Shown: positions 36,538-48,100 of the stretch, in pieces
How positions within the stretch are numbered: position 1 is the stretch's first letter
Layout of the letters: each line of letters begins with the position of its first letter
From: Parus major
Taxonomy: Eukaryota; Chordata; Aves; Passeriformes; Paridae
NCBI RefSeq assembly: GCF_001522545.3
Contig: NC_031769.1
Location: forward strand, 4,520,896-4,584,895
Direction: 5' to 3'
DNA length: 64,000 bases
Notes under the pieces: model-generated
What the model was told of the DNA's origin: nothing
Databases searched by the model: none
What the model saw: only the letters and a program-made list of their open reading frames with translations
Made by a program: the position numbers and the translations under genes

Positions 36538-38040
36538 TATTCAAGTTTTCAGCCAGCTTTCAGGTCCACTAGCCTTGTCTGAAATCTCCATGGAAAGTCA
36601 TACCTTGGAAACCAAGTGATGGACCAGGAAACTGAGAGCAAAGGTGGTGCAGGACTGACTGCTCCTCCTGAGCGAGGTTTCCCCGCTAATATGGAAAAAA
36701 GCCTTCCTTCCATCTTTCAGTGTTTCAAGCTGTGGAGGGCTGGTTTCTAAGTCACCATGCCCAGCATCAGATTCACAGCCTGCGATCACTTTTAAAAGGT
36801 TTTGTGGATGATTTTAGCAGCCAAAATGTGCCTGTTGTTCCAGTAAAATAACATTCTTCATTTCCAGCCAGAGCCTTTTATTTCTCTATAAATATTGACA
36901 GGAAGGGTGACTCAAAAGATAACTGTATCCAGGACTGTTCCCCACAGCATTGCTGCTCTGGATCTGTGGTCGCTCCTCACCATCATGTTGTTGTTGCAAG
37001 AAAAATGTGGTGAGCCAAGCATGATTCCTACATGCAATCACATTATCTGTAAGCCAGGAGTTGATGCTACACTAAATGGCCCTCTGAGTTTGCTTTATCT
37101 GAGTATGTTAGGGTTTTGACCTCAGAAAAACACAAATAAACTTGGGAGGAGAGGACAGTTTTGTTGTTAAAGCTGGAGTGTGTGTCAGCTCCTCTTTCCT
37201 TCCTGCACAGCGTCTGCAAGATCCCAGTCTCATCTCCAGTGGCTTTGAGCCACCAGCACAGTGGGACAGCTCCACCAGGAGAGCTTGAAGGGACATCTGT
37301 GGGACAAATTATGCTGCAGAGAGGACTCATGCTCATTAAAAAACTCCCTTGAGAGCCAGAGGTGCAATTAACTGTCACTTTCTAAGTAAAAAATTAAGCA
37401 GATAATTCACATCCAGGCACAGTGTGGATGTGATTCCCACAACAGGACGCTCCAGAAATGAGAAGAGTCCTTTGTGCAAAGAGCATTTCTGCAAAGTTCT
37501 GGCTGTTGGGATGGAGATGGCTGCCCCCTGCCCCTGTGGTTTTAGAGGAGAATTTAAATAGACAACTTTTCAAGATCAGGCTGTACTCTCCTTTCCCCTC
37601 CCCTTTTTCCCACTGATGTTTTTAGCTCTAAGTCTCGGGCCTGCAAGTGGTGACAGTTGCATTTTGTGGCCAAACAGCTTCCCTCTTTCAAACAAGGCAA
37701 TTTCTGAAAACAAAGCACAGCAGGAAAAACCTGACAAAACCAAATGCTCTTTTCATGTTGGCTTTTACAAGGCCACTGCTACATTTTTTTGCTGCACCTT
37801 TGACAAGAGACAAATAATTTCAACTCTAGCAAAGACTCAAGCCATAGTTATGCAGAGCAGTCCTCTGGCTTGCTTTGCTTTCTTATTTAGAAAAGGAAAA
37901 GGAGTGTGTGAGAGGCTGAAAATATTAATTTTCCACTTGCCTTGTGCAAGGTGTATCTGAATACCAAACATGATCTGTAGATCTTGAAGTGATGAAATAT
38001 TTAGTAGTTCTTTGTGACATTGATTCAAAATCTTTTTAAG
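36538..38040. other. Unique non-coding sequence
   Basis: No gene, RNA or repeat recognised. Short frames on both strands only. Confidence 0.5.
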
Positions 38041-39130
38041 ACTGGAAAAGATGGTTCTTGCCAGACCCCCACGCAACACAGGGAAGAGGTTTATGGTCCA
38101 GGGCCACTTTGTGTCTGGTTTTCATCATCTGATTGAACTACAGCATTTTCTGATAGAACATGCTCAGTCTTCATTTAAAATCCCTGGATGATGGAGAATC
38201 CACTGTATCCACAGACACGTTGTTGCAGTAGTTCGTTACCTGTGCCATCAGAAGGTGTGTACATCATTTCTAGCCTGAATTGGTGGGATTAATCTTACCT
38301 AAATTTGGGTGTTTACAGCGTAGATGTCCACGGCTGAACTGATTGCCTGAGAGTCCTTTCTGATTTAAAGGGGGAAAAAACCCACTTGGTCGTGGTTTCC
38401 ATCTTGCCAATTTCACCTGTTTGCTTTAGGCTGGGAGCAATCACTCTTGGCTGGGATCTGTGGGTAATGCCAGAGCCTGGGGTAACCAAACTGAGATGTG
38501 TTTGCCTACACATCTCTCTAACATCGGGCTGCTCTTTCTCTGGTGTTCACCTGCAGCCCCACACAGAAACAGAAAGGACACCCAAGTCACTTTTTACTGT
38601 CTTGGATAGATTAAAAGGATCGATATTTCTGAGTATTTTCAAGATTTCTTATCACTGGAGCTTTTCCCTCATCTCCTGGGTTCCCAGGCCTGTCCTGCTC
38701 ATGTGCAGGTAAGGCAATGCTCACTGTTGTACAGCCTGTCATATCCTCCCCCCTTTTACACACCCAGCATTAATATTTGCCTTCTGAGCAGTGCACAGCA
38801 CTGGAAATTCATTCTTCCTCCACATCATCTGGGGAAGTTGTGATCACTTACATCCCTTTACTGACCCTGCACAGAATTGTTCCCGTGAGTTTCAGTGGGC
38901 CATGAGCTCTTCATTTGTCTGTTTAATTACCTGCTCCTCTCTCCCTGTTTCATCTATTTGTTTAATGCTGTCAACACAGGCTATCTGGAGTGATTTCATT
39001 TTTATTTTTTGCTGCATTATTGCTAAATTCACCAAGAGCATGGACCCAAAGATTTGTCCCATCTCCTGGAATCAGTCCTGGGGGATGAGAATTTCCCAAT
39101 TTAAATAAATTGCTGTGATGTATGATAAAC
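38041..39130 (-). mobile_element. Old, decayed CR1-like LINE
   Basis: Two stretches fit reverse-oriented ancient amniote CR1. At 38170-38280 there is a 'ccctggatgatggagaatcc' block followed by a 'gttgttgcagtagttcgttac' block and 'tttctagcctgaattg', matching the usual order of 3' UTR landmarks. At 39030-39080, 'agcatggacccaaagatttg' followed by 'tcctggaatc' fits the coding-region landmark that in CR1 reads roughly 'gcactgggcccaggattgatcc'. The middle is too diverged for base-level support, and internal deletions are likely. No reverse-transcriptase frame survives. Confidence 0.45.
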
Positions 39131-40984
39131 TTCCTTAGTTGAACAGGGTTATGCTGACTGCATGGGTTTGGGTGACCTGCAGCCCAGCTGCACAGACTGA
39201 AGAACTTTTTGCTGCTTGTTTTGAACGGATCTTCTGTTCCTTGCACTTTGATGCCTCCAGTTCTTGTATTGGAAAAAACCCCATGATTTTACTTTCATTG
39301 AAATTTTACTGCTCCTGGACAAGCCAGACACAGGAGAAAGGAGTTGGTTGTGAAATGGATTTGATTACTCCACACTTTGTGCCAGCCTTGAGGCCTCGAA
39401 GAGGAGACCAGCAATGGAAGGATCAGCACACACCCATCCCTTCCCACCACAGCCTGTACCCTCATGCAGATATTTTCACCAGGGATAGGTACCATATCTA
39501 ATCACACTTCCACCAGGCCAGGTTGTTTTGACAGAAAGACTCATATGAAGCAACAAAAGCCACTCAGTGAGAAAAGAAAAAAGGTTTTTCATGGTCCCCA
39601 CGCTGGGTATCTGCTGTGCAACACACACACTCCCTCCCCAACCACAGATCCTATCAGGCTGGACTGAGAGGTGCCTCGCTGTTCTTCTCTATCAGCAATG
39701 CACATGCAGCAGTTTTGGAGTTTATAGACTACTTTATTTTTGGTAAGTAATCTCCAGATCTTTGCACTGCAAAAGGTCACAAATTCCTGACTCTTAATAA
39801 GAAACATGGCAGCAAATGTTACTGTGCAAAGGAGCAGAAAGCTCCAACAACTCTGGTGTGCTGTGCCAAATGGGGAAGATATTCTGGGGCCATGGATGTC
39901 CTGCTGGCAACCAAGGCTGGGATTTCCTCTCCAAGGATGGGTTATGCAGAAAAATCCAGATAAATTCATTGTCTCTAACCTGGCTGACTGCAACGTCTCA
40001 TGACTTTCTGCACACCAGAGCCATAACAAGTGGTTGGTATGGTCAATGTTAAGAAATATGTACTGAAATCAGGTTTAAGCCTACTGGAGTCTTCTCCATC
40101 CATAGGCATTTCTGCCCAGGCATCATGGGCATCTGGGCTTGGCATTGCATCATCCCAAAATTAAACAAAGAAATGTGGGTCTGGCAAGAGGAAAGCTTTG
40201 TGTCTCAACATTGTCCTCAAATATATTGACCTCTTTCTCCATTTCATGTGGCTGTTTTGTTACATTCAGGCCAAATGAGGAGGAAAACTGAGTCTATTTC
40301 TGCAACATCCACTTCTCTGTTTTACATGGTCTCTGGTCAATGTATTCCCTTGCAGCCAGGGCAGATAAAGATTGGGAAAAGGAGAACCCCTTCAAAATTT
40401 GGCTAGATAGGTAATGTAGGTCCTCCCTGCGCTTGTGAAGTGAGAGAAGCGAAGATTTAAACACACCTGTACCAAGACAGTCCCATGTGTGTCCTGTCTG
40501 GAAATACCAGCCCAACATGTGGTTTCTCACACTGTAGCTTCTTCAGGAATCTCAAAAGCACCAGCAAAAGGAAAAGAAGGAAACATCTAAACATCTACTT
40601 TTTTTCAAAGCCGGGCAAAATGATGGTCTTGTGTCCTGTTTGATGCTGAGTCCCAGCAACTGCTCCCAGCCCCTGCACTGTGCATTCCCCTGTGGGCTGT
40701 CAGATCAGACTAGAAGATGCTTAGAGCTCTGTAGGAGGGGGAGAAAAGAGAAACAAAGAAAGAATTTCACAGCCAGCTCAGGATATCCTCACTCTAGGGC
40801 TGGGGGCTCACGCCAGGTACTGCTCTGTAAAGCTGCGGCCCCAAAGAGCATCAAACCTTAAACAGCTGCACAAATCCATCACCTCTGAACTGGTGTTTGA
40901 ATCAGAGCTTGAGTGGGGAGCTGGCAGAGAGTGGAGGAGGGTGTCGGATAATTTATGGGCAAGGTCTTCAAAAGAGCTCTGTTC
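39131..40984. other. Unique non-coding sequence
   Basis: No exon, RNA gene or repeat family recognised. Sequence becomes more CpG-rich toward the right end, where the island at 40985 begins. Confidence 0.5.
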
Positions 40985-41375
40985 CCACTCGGGACAATGG
41001 GAGCTACCGGGGGCTCCGCCTGCACTTACCACTCCGGTCACGTCAGCACCAACCCCCCGCTTGGGTGTGTGAAGAATACCCTTCAGTGTGACACTGACCT
41101 CTAAAACAAATAGAGTATTGCGGCGTGCTGATGCCCCATTCATCACCGGCTGACAATGGAGCCGGGCCCGTGAGCGAGCAGCGCTGCGCTCCGGAGCGCT
41201 CGGTGCCAGCCCCGGGCCGGCTCAGCTGCGGGAAATCCTGCTCCACATCCCCGGGATGCAGGCTGGGATGGCTCAGCTGCGGGGAAATCCTGCTCCACAT
41301 CCCCGGGATGCAGGCTGGGATGGCTCAGCTGCGGGGAAATCCTGCTCCACATCCCCGGGATGCAGGCTGGGATGG
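40985..41375. promoter_or_regulatory. CpG island, candidate promoter region
   Basis: About 20 CpG dinucleotides fall in the 270 bp before the minisatellite, against almost none in the surrounding kilobases, so this is a small CpG island. It contains a CRE half-site in CACGTCA (41039-41045) and clustered GCGCT/AGCGCT palindromes at 41175-41205. On the minus strand a 38-codon frame from an ATG at 41143 runs to a strong 5' splice site (GTAAGT, reverse complement at 41024-41029). That arrangement suits a first coding exon of a leftward-transcribed gene, but no homologue is recognised. Confidence 0.45.
41221..41375 (+). repeat. 52-bp minisatellite, three copies
   Basis: Three head-to-tail copies start at 41221, 41272 and 41324, with lengths 51, 52 and 52 bp. 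The first lacks one G in a G-run; otherwise the copies are essentially identical. Each unit begins CTCAGCTGCGG and contains CCCCGGGATGC. Such near-identity implies recent amplification or a collapsed array. Because 52 is not a multiple of three, frames through it rotate and are not coding evidence. Confidence 0.97.
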
Positions 41376-44300
41376 CTGGAGACACCCAGGGAGGGCCCGG
41401 AGTGAGGAGGATGGGGAGGTGCAGGGTGTTTTCTCACCTGGCAGTGTCTCACCTGTGTAAGAGGTGTCTTTTCACTCTGGGCTGAGACAAGGGGCTGCCC
41501 CAGAGGAGAAAAGATGCCTGAGGGATGTAGAGAGGGTTCTCCTGTGTGCACTGATGGAGGAGACCAAGAACTGGGAGCACAATACAGCTGTGGTGAAAGG
41601 TGATGGAGAATCAGGGCATGAAGTCTTGCCAGCCATGCTGTGCCATAGAGAGGTAGGCATCTGCACACAGACCCTAAGAGGGGCACTGGAACCTCACCAG
41701 AAAACTCCTGTGGCTTCTCTTCTGCAGTCATCAGCTCCAGGATGAATTTTCTCCAGCTGCTTCTGCTGGTCACAGCATAAGCTGTTCCTATGCATAAGCA
41801 CAGAGGAGATGGCTGGTGGCAGGAGAAAATCACAATGTCAGGCTTCAGAGTAATGTGCAGGGGCCATTTGATGGCCCTCTATGGGGTACCAAGCCAGAGG
41901 AAGGATTACTTCCCCATCCCAGAGCCAGGCTGGGCTGAGCATTAAAGCCTGAAGGTGCACATGCTCACTTTGTTGGGTTTTTTCCTTCATTCACATCCTC
42001 CATCAATGGTTAATTCCTCCTGAATGAGCCTTGGACTGTCTGGTGATTGCATTTGCTGGTCACGTCTCTGGATCACAAAGGCAATCACAGTTCTACATAT
42101 GTTCCTCATAAGGACCTCTGCAAATGACCAAAGTGAATATGCAGGGAGTCATTCCCACGTGCAGATCGTAGCATGAAGAGTGCAATTACAGAGATGCCTC
42201 GAAAAAATCGCCTGTGTAATGTACAGATGTGTACATTCACACTTTTAACAAGCCTGGTCTTATCTAGGCAGGCATCAGGACTGAGAGAAATGCTCCCACA
42301 CATTTTCAGAGGGAGTTTAAGGGATTAATTCTGCCAAGGACTTGCCTCTTGGAGAAAGTGGCCTTGTGCTGGTGCCTGAAAGATTGTAATGTGCAACATT
42401 ATCTTTCAACAGACATCTGTGTTAACAACTGAAATGAAATGATGGCACATTAAAAACTTTACTGTGCTGTTGCAAAACACTTGCCAAAAAAACTCTGAGC
42501 TGCTGCTGTAGGTTACTCTGAATCATGCCTGAAAATAGCATATCCAGCATTACTTGGAAGCAGGCATACAGTTGCTAGCAAATCTAATTATCTCCTGGGA
42601 AATAAAGCACCAGTGCCTGTGTGAAAGGCTCAGAGGTGAGTGTAGGCATTGTCCCACCATTCAGGGGAATGATATGTGGATTTGTGACTCCTGTAGGTCG
42701 TGGAATCACAGCGCCCTTGCCAATTGTGCAGTTGTCTGATCATGTGAAGATCACCCACCTAGCTCTGGCTTGGCCTGCGAGGGATCTCAAATAAGGCAAG
42801 CAAGGCCAACACGGTGAGAATTCATGTCCTGATTTCCCAGCTCACTGCTCAGAGAGGGACAGGGGGAAATGACTCATCTGGCTGAACGTGGTTGTTTCAG
42901 CACCTTCTGATACTGGTGGGTGCAATTTACATCTTCCTCCTCCTCCTCGCTGTCTGGGAGGTGTCTGTCTGTCCCCAGGCTGGGGACACAGCGCTAAGGG
43001 ACACATGGGGATATCTTACACAGGTGGAGCAGCATCACTGAGGCTGCTCAGGTGCTGCAGCAAAGCCTGGATGGTGAGCATTGAATTAGGGACCAAAGGC
43101 CTGGCCTCTATTCTGGAAATCTCTGTGGAAAGCTCTAGGGTGTGGGAATGCCACAGGGAAAGCCACAAGGGATGGGAGATGAGAACAAAGGGTTTGCAGG
43201 AGACCTGTGGTGTTTTGGAGCAGCAGCTGGAGACCAGAGGCAGGGCACCCGAAGTACATGAGAACTGAACCTGGCCACTGCTATCATAGGAGACACGAGT
43301 GGAAAGCAGCTCAGAGGTTGTCACATCTGCATAAAAATGTCTACAATCATGTGGAGAACTAGGAAAGAAGATTCTGGAGACTTTTGAAATACCTGATGGC
43401 ATCCCACCTGAATGTAAAGAAATGACGTGGGCTGGGAGCTGAATCTCAGCTCACATCAGATGACCTTAGAGACCAAAAGCAGGTGTCTACCCTGGGGACC
43501 TGAATAGCTCCCTGGAGTCTCAGCTGTATTAACTGGCTCTTTTTCCACTGCAAGGGGAATTTAGATGCCAGACACTTACATGTAAGTGCCTAAATTGAAT
43601 CTGTGGTTATCTTAATCTCAGGGAATTGCTGTTGGTGCCAGCTGCATGAAGAGCTGTGAGACAGACCTGCAGAGGTGGTCACAGCACCAGGGAGGACGTG
43701 ATCTCTGGGGGAAGTGATTTCCATTGTGAGGCTGGGGAGCAGCATGAGCTGAACAGCTCACTCTCTTTGCAGGCATATCCCAAAGAGTTACAAACACAGA
43801 CCACAGGCAAAGTCCCCAGCTTATTTCATCCCTTCAACATCCCATGTAAAAGCCACACATTGTCCAACACTGTGCAAAATGTTATTTTTCAGGATTATTT
43901 ATTCTCAGGATTTTTTTCCAGGATTGTTTCTGGAGGGTTTTTTTTTGATAGACCATGCTAAGAATAACCCTAGTGGGAAAGATGTGTTTTGACTGAGTCC
44001 AAAAACAGCCCTTTCTCCTTCTAAGTTTTGCTATCAATGCCTGAGAGGTTTATTATTAGCATTTGATCTCCTAATATGTGCGAAGGCCCCCAAAACAATG
44101 AGCAAGGTTTGGTAATATAGAGGAAAATAACATTGTGGGAAATATTCAGTATTTTGTACTTTTGTTAAATTCAAAGTACTGTCAAAAGCTCCCTGACTTG
44201 AGTCTGGAAGTTGCTGCAATCCAAACCATTTGCTGTGAGATTGCAAGTGCTGTGTTTTTTTTTCTCTGTGCCATGTTCCAGGCTCATTCTCAGGGAACGT

Positions 44301-44700
44301 TGTGTCCAGACCATCTCCTGGTCTCTGCTCTATTTCACATCAGCAAAGCCATGCCTTCAAACTTAATCCCTTGACCAAATTTCTTGAGCCCTCCTATTTT
44401 TTTTTTTAATTTCTTTTTTTTTTTGCCTGAGCACCAATGGCTCAGTTTAACCTTTTACAATCATGCAACACTCCCTGGGATAATGCCTGAAGTCTCTGCC
44501 TGGTTAGCAATTATTTAAATACTCTGTTATGAATAGGATCAAAGCCTTCTCTTATTGAAACACTCCATTCCCGATGCCAGAAGTTGTCACCGCATGACAA
44601 ATGGATTGCCTGCTCTCTTCTCACAAGTGTGCTCTAACCAGACAGGGCTGGGCAGCCTGTGGGATGGGGGAGTTTAATTAATAACAATATTTAATTTCTA
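41376..44700. other. Unique non-coding sequence
   Basis: No gene recognised. Structural details include a small hairpin (stem 8+4 bp, 4-nt loop) at 42214-42242, a long palindrome at 43558-43596, and T-tracts at 44396-44423. Parts of 42.05-42.55 kb are repeat-free and AT-rich, as in conserved non-coding DNA, but this is only an impression. Confidence 0.5.
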
Positions 44701-45100
44701 CAATGGAGCACTTAGGGGAGGATGGATATTGCAGCAGCTGTGATGTGCCTGCCAAAAGTGCGAGGAGGGGCTCCATCAGCAAAAAGCTCGGCCGCGCGCT
44801 CCGTGTTCACCAGCTCCCAGAGTTCCACGGAATATTTCAGCCAGGACAATTTTTCTTTTCTCTTTTTTTTTTTTTTTTTTCCTTTTTTCCCCCCTCTCAG
44901 TTACTGAGAAGCAGAAGTGTCATCGTTCCTCCAACTGATAGTAGCTATGGAAACCGTGACATCACCGCCGACATAGCGATACATAAAAATTCAAGCGGCT
45001 GGGGACCGGTTGCTAGGAGAGCTCCGCTCGGGAAAGTCATCGGGCAGGCAGCCAAGGGACGGGAGTCTGCTGAACATGTTGTACTTCACCCTGGTGATTT
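44701..45100. promoter_or_regulatory. CpG-rich block with RFX X-box and CRE-like motifs
   Basis: Roughly 18 CpG occur between 44757 and 45075, in otherwise AT-rich DNA. The block holds GTAGCTATGGAAAC at 44941-44954, matching 12 of 14 positions of the RFX X-box GTTGCCATGGAAAC. A CRE-like TGACATCA follows three bases later (44958-44965). GTTGCTAGG at 45009-45017 is a perfect core of the inverted RFX X1 motif CCTAGCAAC. RFX sites next to CREs are typical of promoters, including those of ciliary genes. A plus-strand frame stays open from ATG 44703 to 45215, but much of it is the polypyrimidine tract. No gene is identified. Confidence 0.4.
44850..44900 (+). repeat. Polypyrimidine tract ending in a splice-acceptor-like CAG
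   Basis: About 50 bases of almost pure T/C, including a run of some 18 T, end in CCCCCCTCTCAG. That is the shape of a strong 3' splice site, with AG at 44899-44900. A closely similar tract lies about 280 bp downstream, so it may instead be a dispersed simple repeat. No matching upstream donor or recognised downstream exon was found. Confidence 0.7.
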
Positions 45101-45135
45101 TACCCTCCTCCCACTATTTTCCCTTTCACATGCAA

Positions 45136-45198
45136 AGTTTCTTTGGTTTTTCTTCTTTCTTTTTTTTTTTTTTTTTTTTTTCCTATTTTTCCCCCCTC
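45136..45198 (+). repeat. Second polypyrimidine tract
   Basis: A run of about 23 T is embedded in T/C sequence and ends in TTTTTCCCCCCTCAC, nearly repeating the end of the tract at 44850-44900. It lacks the terminal AG and so is not a splice acceptor. Confidence 0.75.
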
Positions 45199-48100
45199 AC
45201 TATATTCACCCTTAAATTATCTCAGATTTTTACAATGGGCTAATGAGCTTGTGGTGGAGTAGCTGCACGTTATAATAATGTGCACAAGGTCAGGAAAGAA
45301 AACCACAAACTGTACTTAAGATCTAGTAAAAGCTGTCACTAGCACCTGAGTTATCATAAACATTAATTTATGATCACTTTTGGACAAGGGATTTTCACTA
45401 AGATTTAAGTATACATAAATTAGAGTAAAAGCCTGACCAATAATCATCAGAATCAGAGGTGATTTGAACCAAGGATGTGAAGGGACCTCTATAAGAGGTA
45501 AAACCTCCTATCATAACTGGTCTGAATTCAGGAAGTGGAGTGTTTCCAGCAGTCTGAGTCACACCTGGTTTCTGGGGAGCTGGTGCATCTCATCTGGTGG
45601 TTTTGGACCACTGGTGGTCAAAAGAAACAACTGAGGCAACACTTGAAGGGCAAGATGTTAATTTTTATAAGACCAAAATTGTTTTATTAGACCAAAACTG
45701 TTAGGAAAATCCACAAACTAAGGAAACCCTTTCCCAGACTCTGAGAAGATTTATTGAGGCAGCTCATTTGCTCACTTCAGCATTTTTTGGTTGGCCTAAT
45801 GAGGGATCTTGCGAACAGATCTGGTCACTAGGTTTGACCACACTTGGTGTGTGCACCTTTCTTGGATGTACCTTTATTAAAGGACAACTGGTCTATGCTT
45901 GTATGCAACAGATTATGGGGTACAGGTTTAAATCTGTCCTTCTATGTACATATAAATAGACACAGATTTTTCTTTCCTCCCAGACTGAAATGCCACTTGC
46001 AGAGGAAATTGTGCAAGTAGATTTCCACATGACCACCCAAGTACTAACAAATTACAAGATCTTAATAAAGGAAATATTCAGACTGAATACTCCTGGTAAC
46101 TGACCCAACAGTGACGTGGTGTTGGGGAGCTTTGTCTAGAAATTATTCATCAAAATTATTTAGTAAAGGGGTTTTGGTCTTTTTCTCCAGAAACTTGTGT
46201 GCAAAATTCTTAGAATGTAATCAGAAACAGAGAAGGAAACAGAAAGGGCAAAAAATAGCTGTTGATAACTTACTTTCAGACAATCCCTGATTCTGGGAAA
46301 TGCATGTGCCCTCAGCACACCCAAGGCACCCACACGAACCCAAACACTACCTGAAGATATATAGGAACTCCCAAAGAAAATCAAATTATTTTAATTTTTA
46401 TGAACCAAGTAGTGACCTATTACACAGGTAATATGTCTCCCTCCAGATATTGTTGAGATTTGACTTATTCACATTTATTAAATGTACAGGATAATGTGTA
46501 TTGAGCATTGAGGACTTCTCAACCAAGATGGTAGAAGTTTGGGTTGAAAAGGTGCCTTCTGGTGTTGAAAGATATTTGCTGTAAGTGAATCAGGCTGCTT
46601 AATAGGTCACAATTTGGTTCATAAAAAGGAACAGATAAACCTCCTGTTTTATCTCAAAGTCTGTGCATTTCTATGGGGTCAAGCTATTGTTTTCCCTGAT
46701 GGTCTTTAGGGAAGATGAAGTACTTTGGACAAGCTGCTACTTATTTCACTGCCATTTTATCTCAATGAACAAGGATTATTCTTTAGCCATCTTGATAAAA
46801 AACAGCAAAAATTTAACCAACAGTGTCTTTTAATAACTGTGGCCATAGCAGGATTTGAATTTGCCTTCCTTAAAGAAAGGTAGACACTTTACTGTCCATC
46901 AGGATACAAGACCTTTGGCTACCTTCCATGGGAATTTAAATACATTAAATTAGCTACAGGAGGGTTTCACTATTCTTCCCTAAGCGTAATGGAAGAGGAT
47001 TGTAATTTACAAGAGGGAAAAGCTAACAATTGAAAATTGAACATAAGGGCTATAAAGTACAAAATGGGCTCCCTTGGACTGGGTTACAAAACTTCATGAA
47101 AAGTGCAGCTCCTGCTGTGTTATGCTTTTCTCTAATGACTTAAAAAACTGAATTTCTTAAAGGTGTTTTTGCTGCAAATTAATTGCTTGTGGCTTCCATG
47201 GATCTTACAGCCTATAAAGATATCCCCATTGTGGTTTCCATTGATTATTTCATCAAGGGTTCTCCCTCTGCTTCTTCTTGTTACCAAAATCACACAGAAA
47301 TTGATAGAGGTGTTGGTGAGGAAGTTGTGAGAGCTATTAATGCCCCAGATGTGTCATGCCTTCGGACTTGGGGTACAGATCACAGCAGTCTCCACTTCCC
47401 CCTCAGATTTCATGCACTCGCCCCTTTGCCATGTAATATCCCATGGGCCACTGGCATCCCATGTAGGTGTCATGGTCTTCAACTGCATGAGCTCCATCGT
47501 TTGGTGGGATTGGGTTGTTTATCTACCTGTATGAGCCCTGATAGTAAAGAAAATAAATACTCTTAGAGCTGGAGGCACCTGGAGAAAGGTCTGATGGCAA
47601 TGCAGGATCTGCCAGCAACCTGGAAGGAGACAGGGAGCTACAAGAAACTCATCTTCTCTTTCTTCACCAGGAATTCCATGTGAGTGATGTGAAATTTCAG
47701 CCATCCCAGCTGCCCATGTAGAAATGGCACAATGTCTCAGAGCTCCCTTGCTGGGAACAAAGGCCAAGGAAAAAATCTTGGTTTTGGTGTGTTCCTCCTG
47801 CCATGGGATTTTCCTTTCTGAGTTCTAGCTTGCTCACAAAACAGCTTCCTTCCCAGAAACTTCTGCCTCAGCCATCTTTTTCATCTATACAGTTCCATTC
47901 ATCTCCTCATTCCCTTTTGCCTCAAGCCATCAGTTTGTTATTATCATTTTTAATATTTAATCATTTCAAGACTGCTTCTGGATTTTCTCTGACTCTTGTC
48001 ACACTTGTCAAACAAGCAGTTGAATTGTGCTGCCTTCTAAGATATTGCTTCTTTCCCTAGTTCTACTTTTTCACTGAATTTTTTTTCACCCTCCTTAACT

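Noticed and set aside
44703..45215. 170-codon plus-strand frame
   Set aside because: About a third of it is phenylalanine/leucine/proline encoded by the two polypyrimidine tracts. The CpG-rich middle might contain an exon, but the frame as a whole is not a credible protein.
46840..46910. tRNA-like sequence on the minus strand
   Set aside because: A T-loop-like TTCAAATCC and a 5-bp anticodon-type stem with a 7-nt loop are present, but the two acceptor strands do not pair, the T-stem has only three pairs and the anticodon would read a stop codon. At best it is a decayed tRNA-derived fragment.
47183..47566. 127-codon plus-strand frame considered as a retroviral pol remnant
   Set aside because: No reverse-transcriptase, integrase or protease landmark is visible and no terminal repeats flank it.
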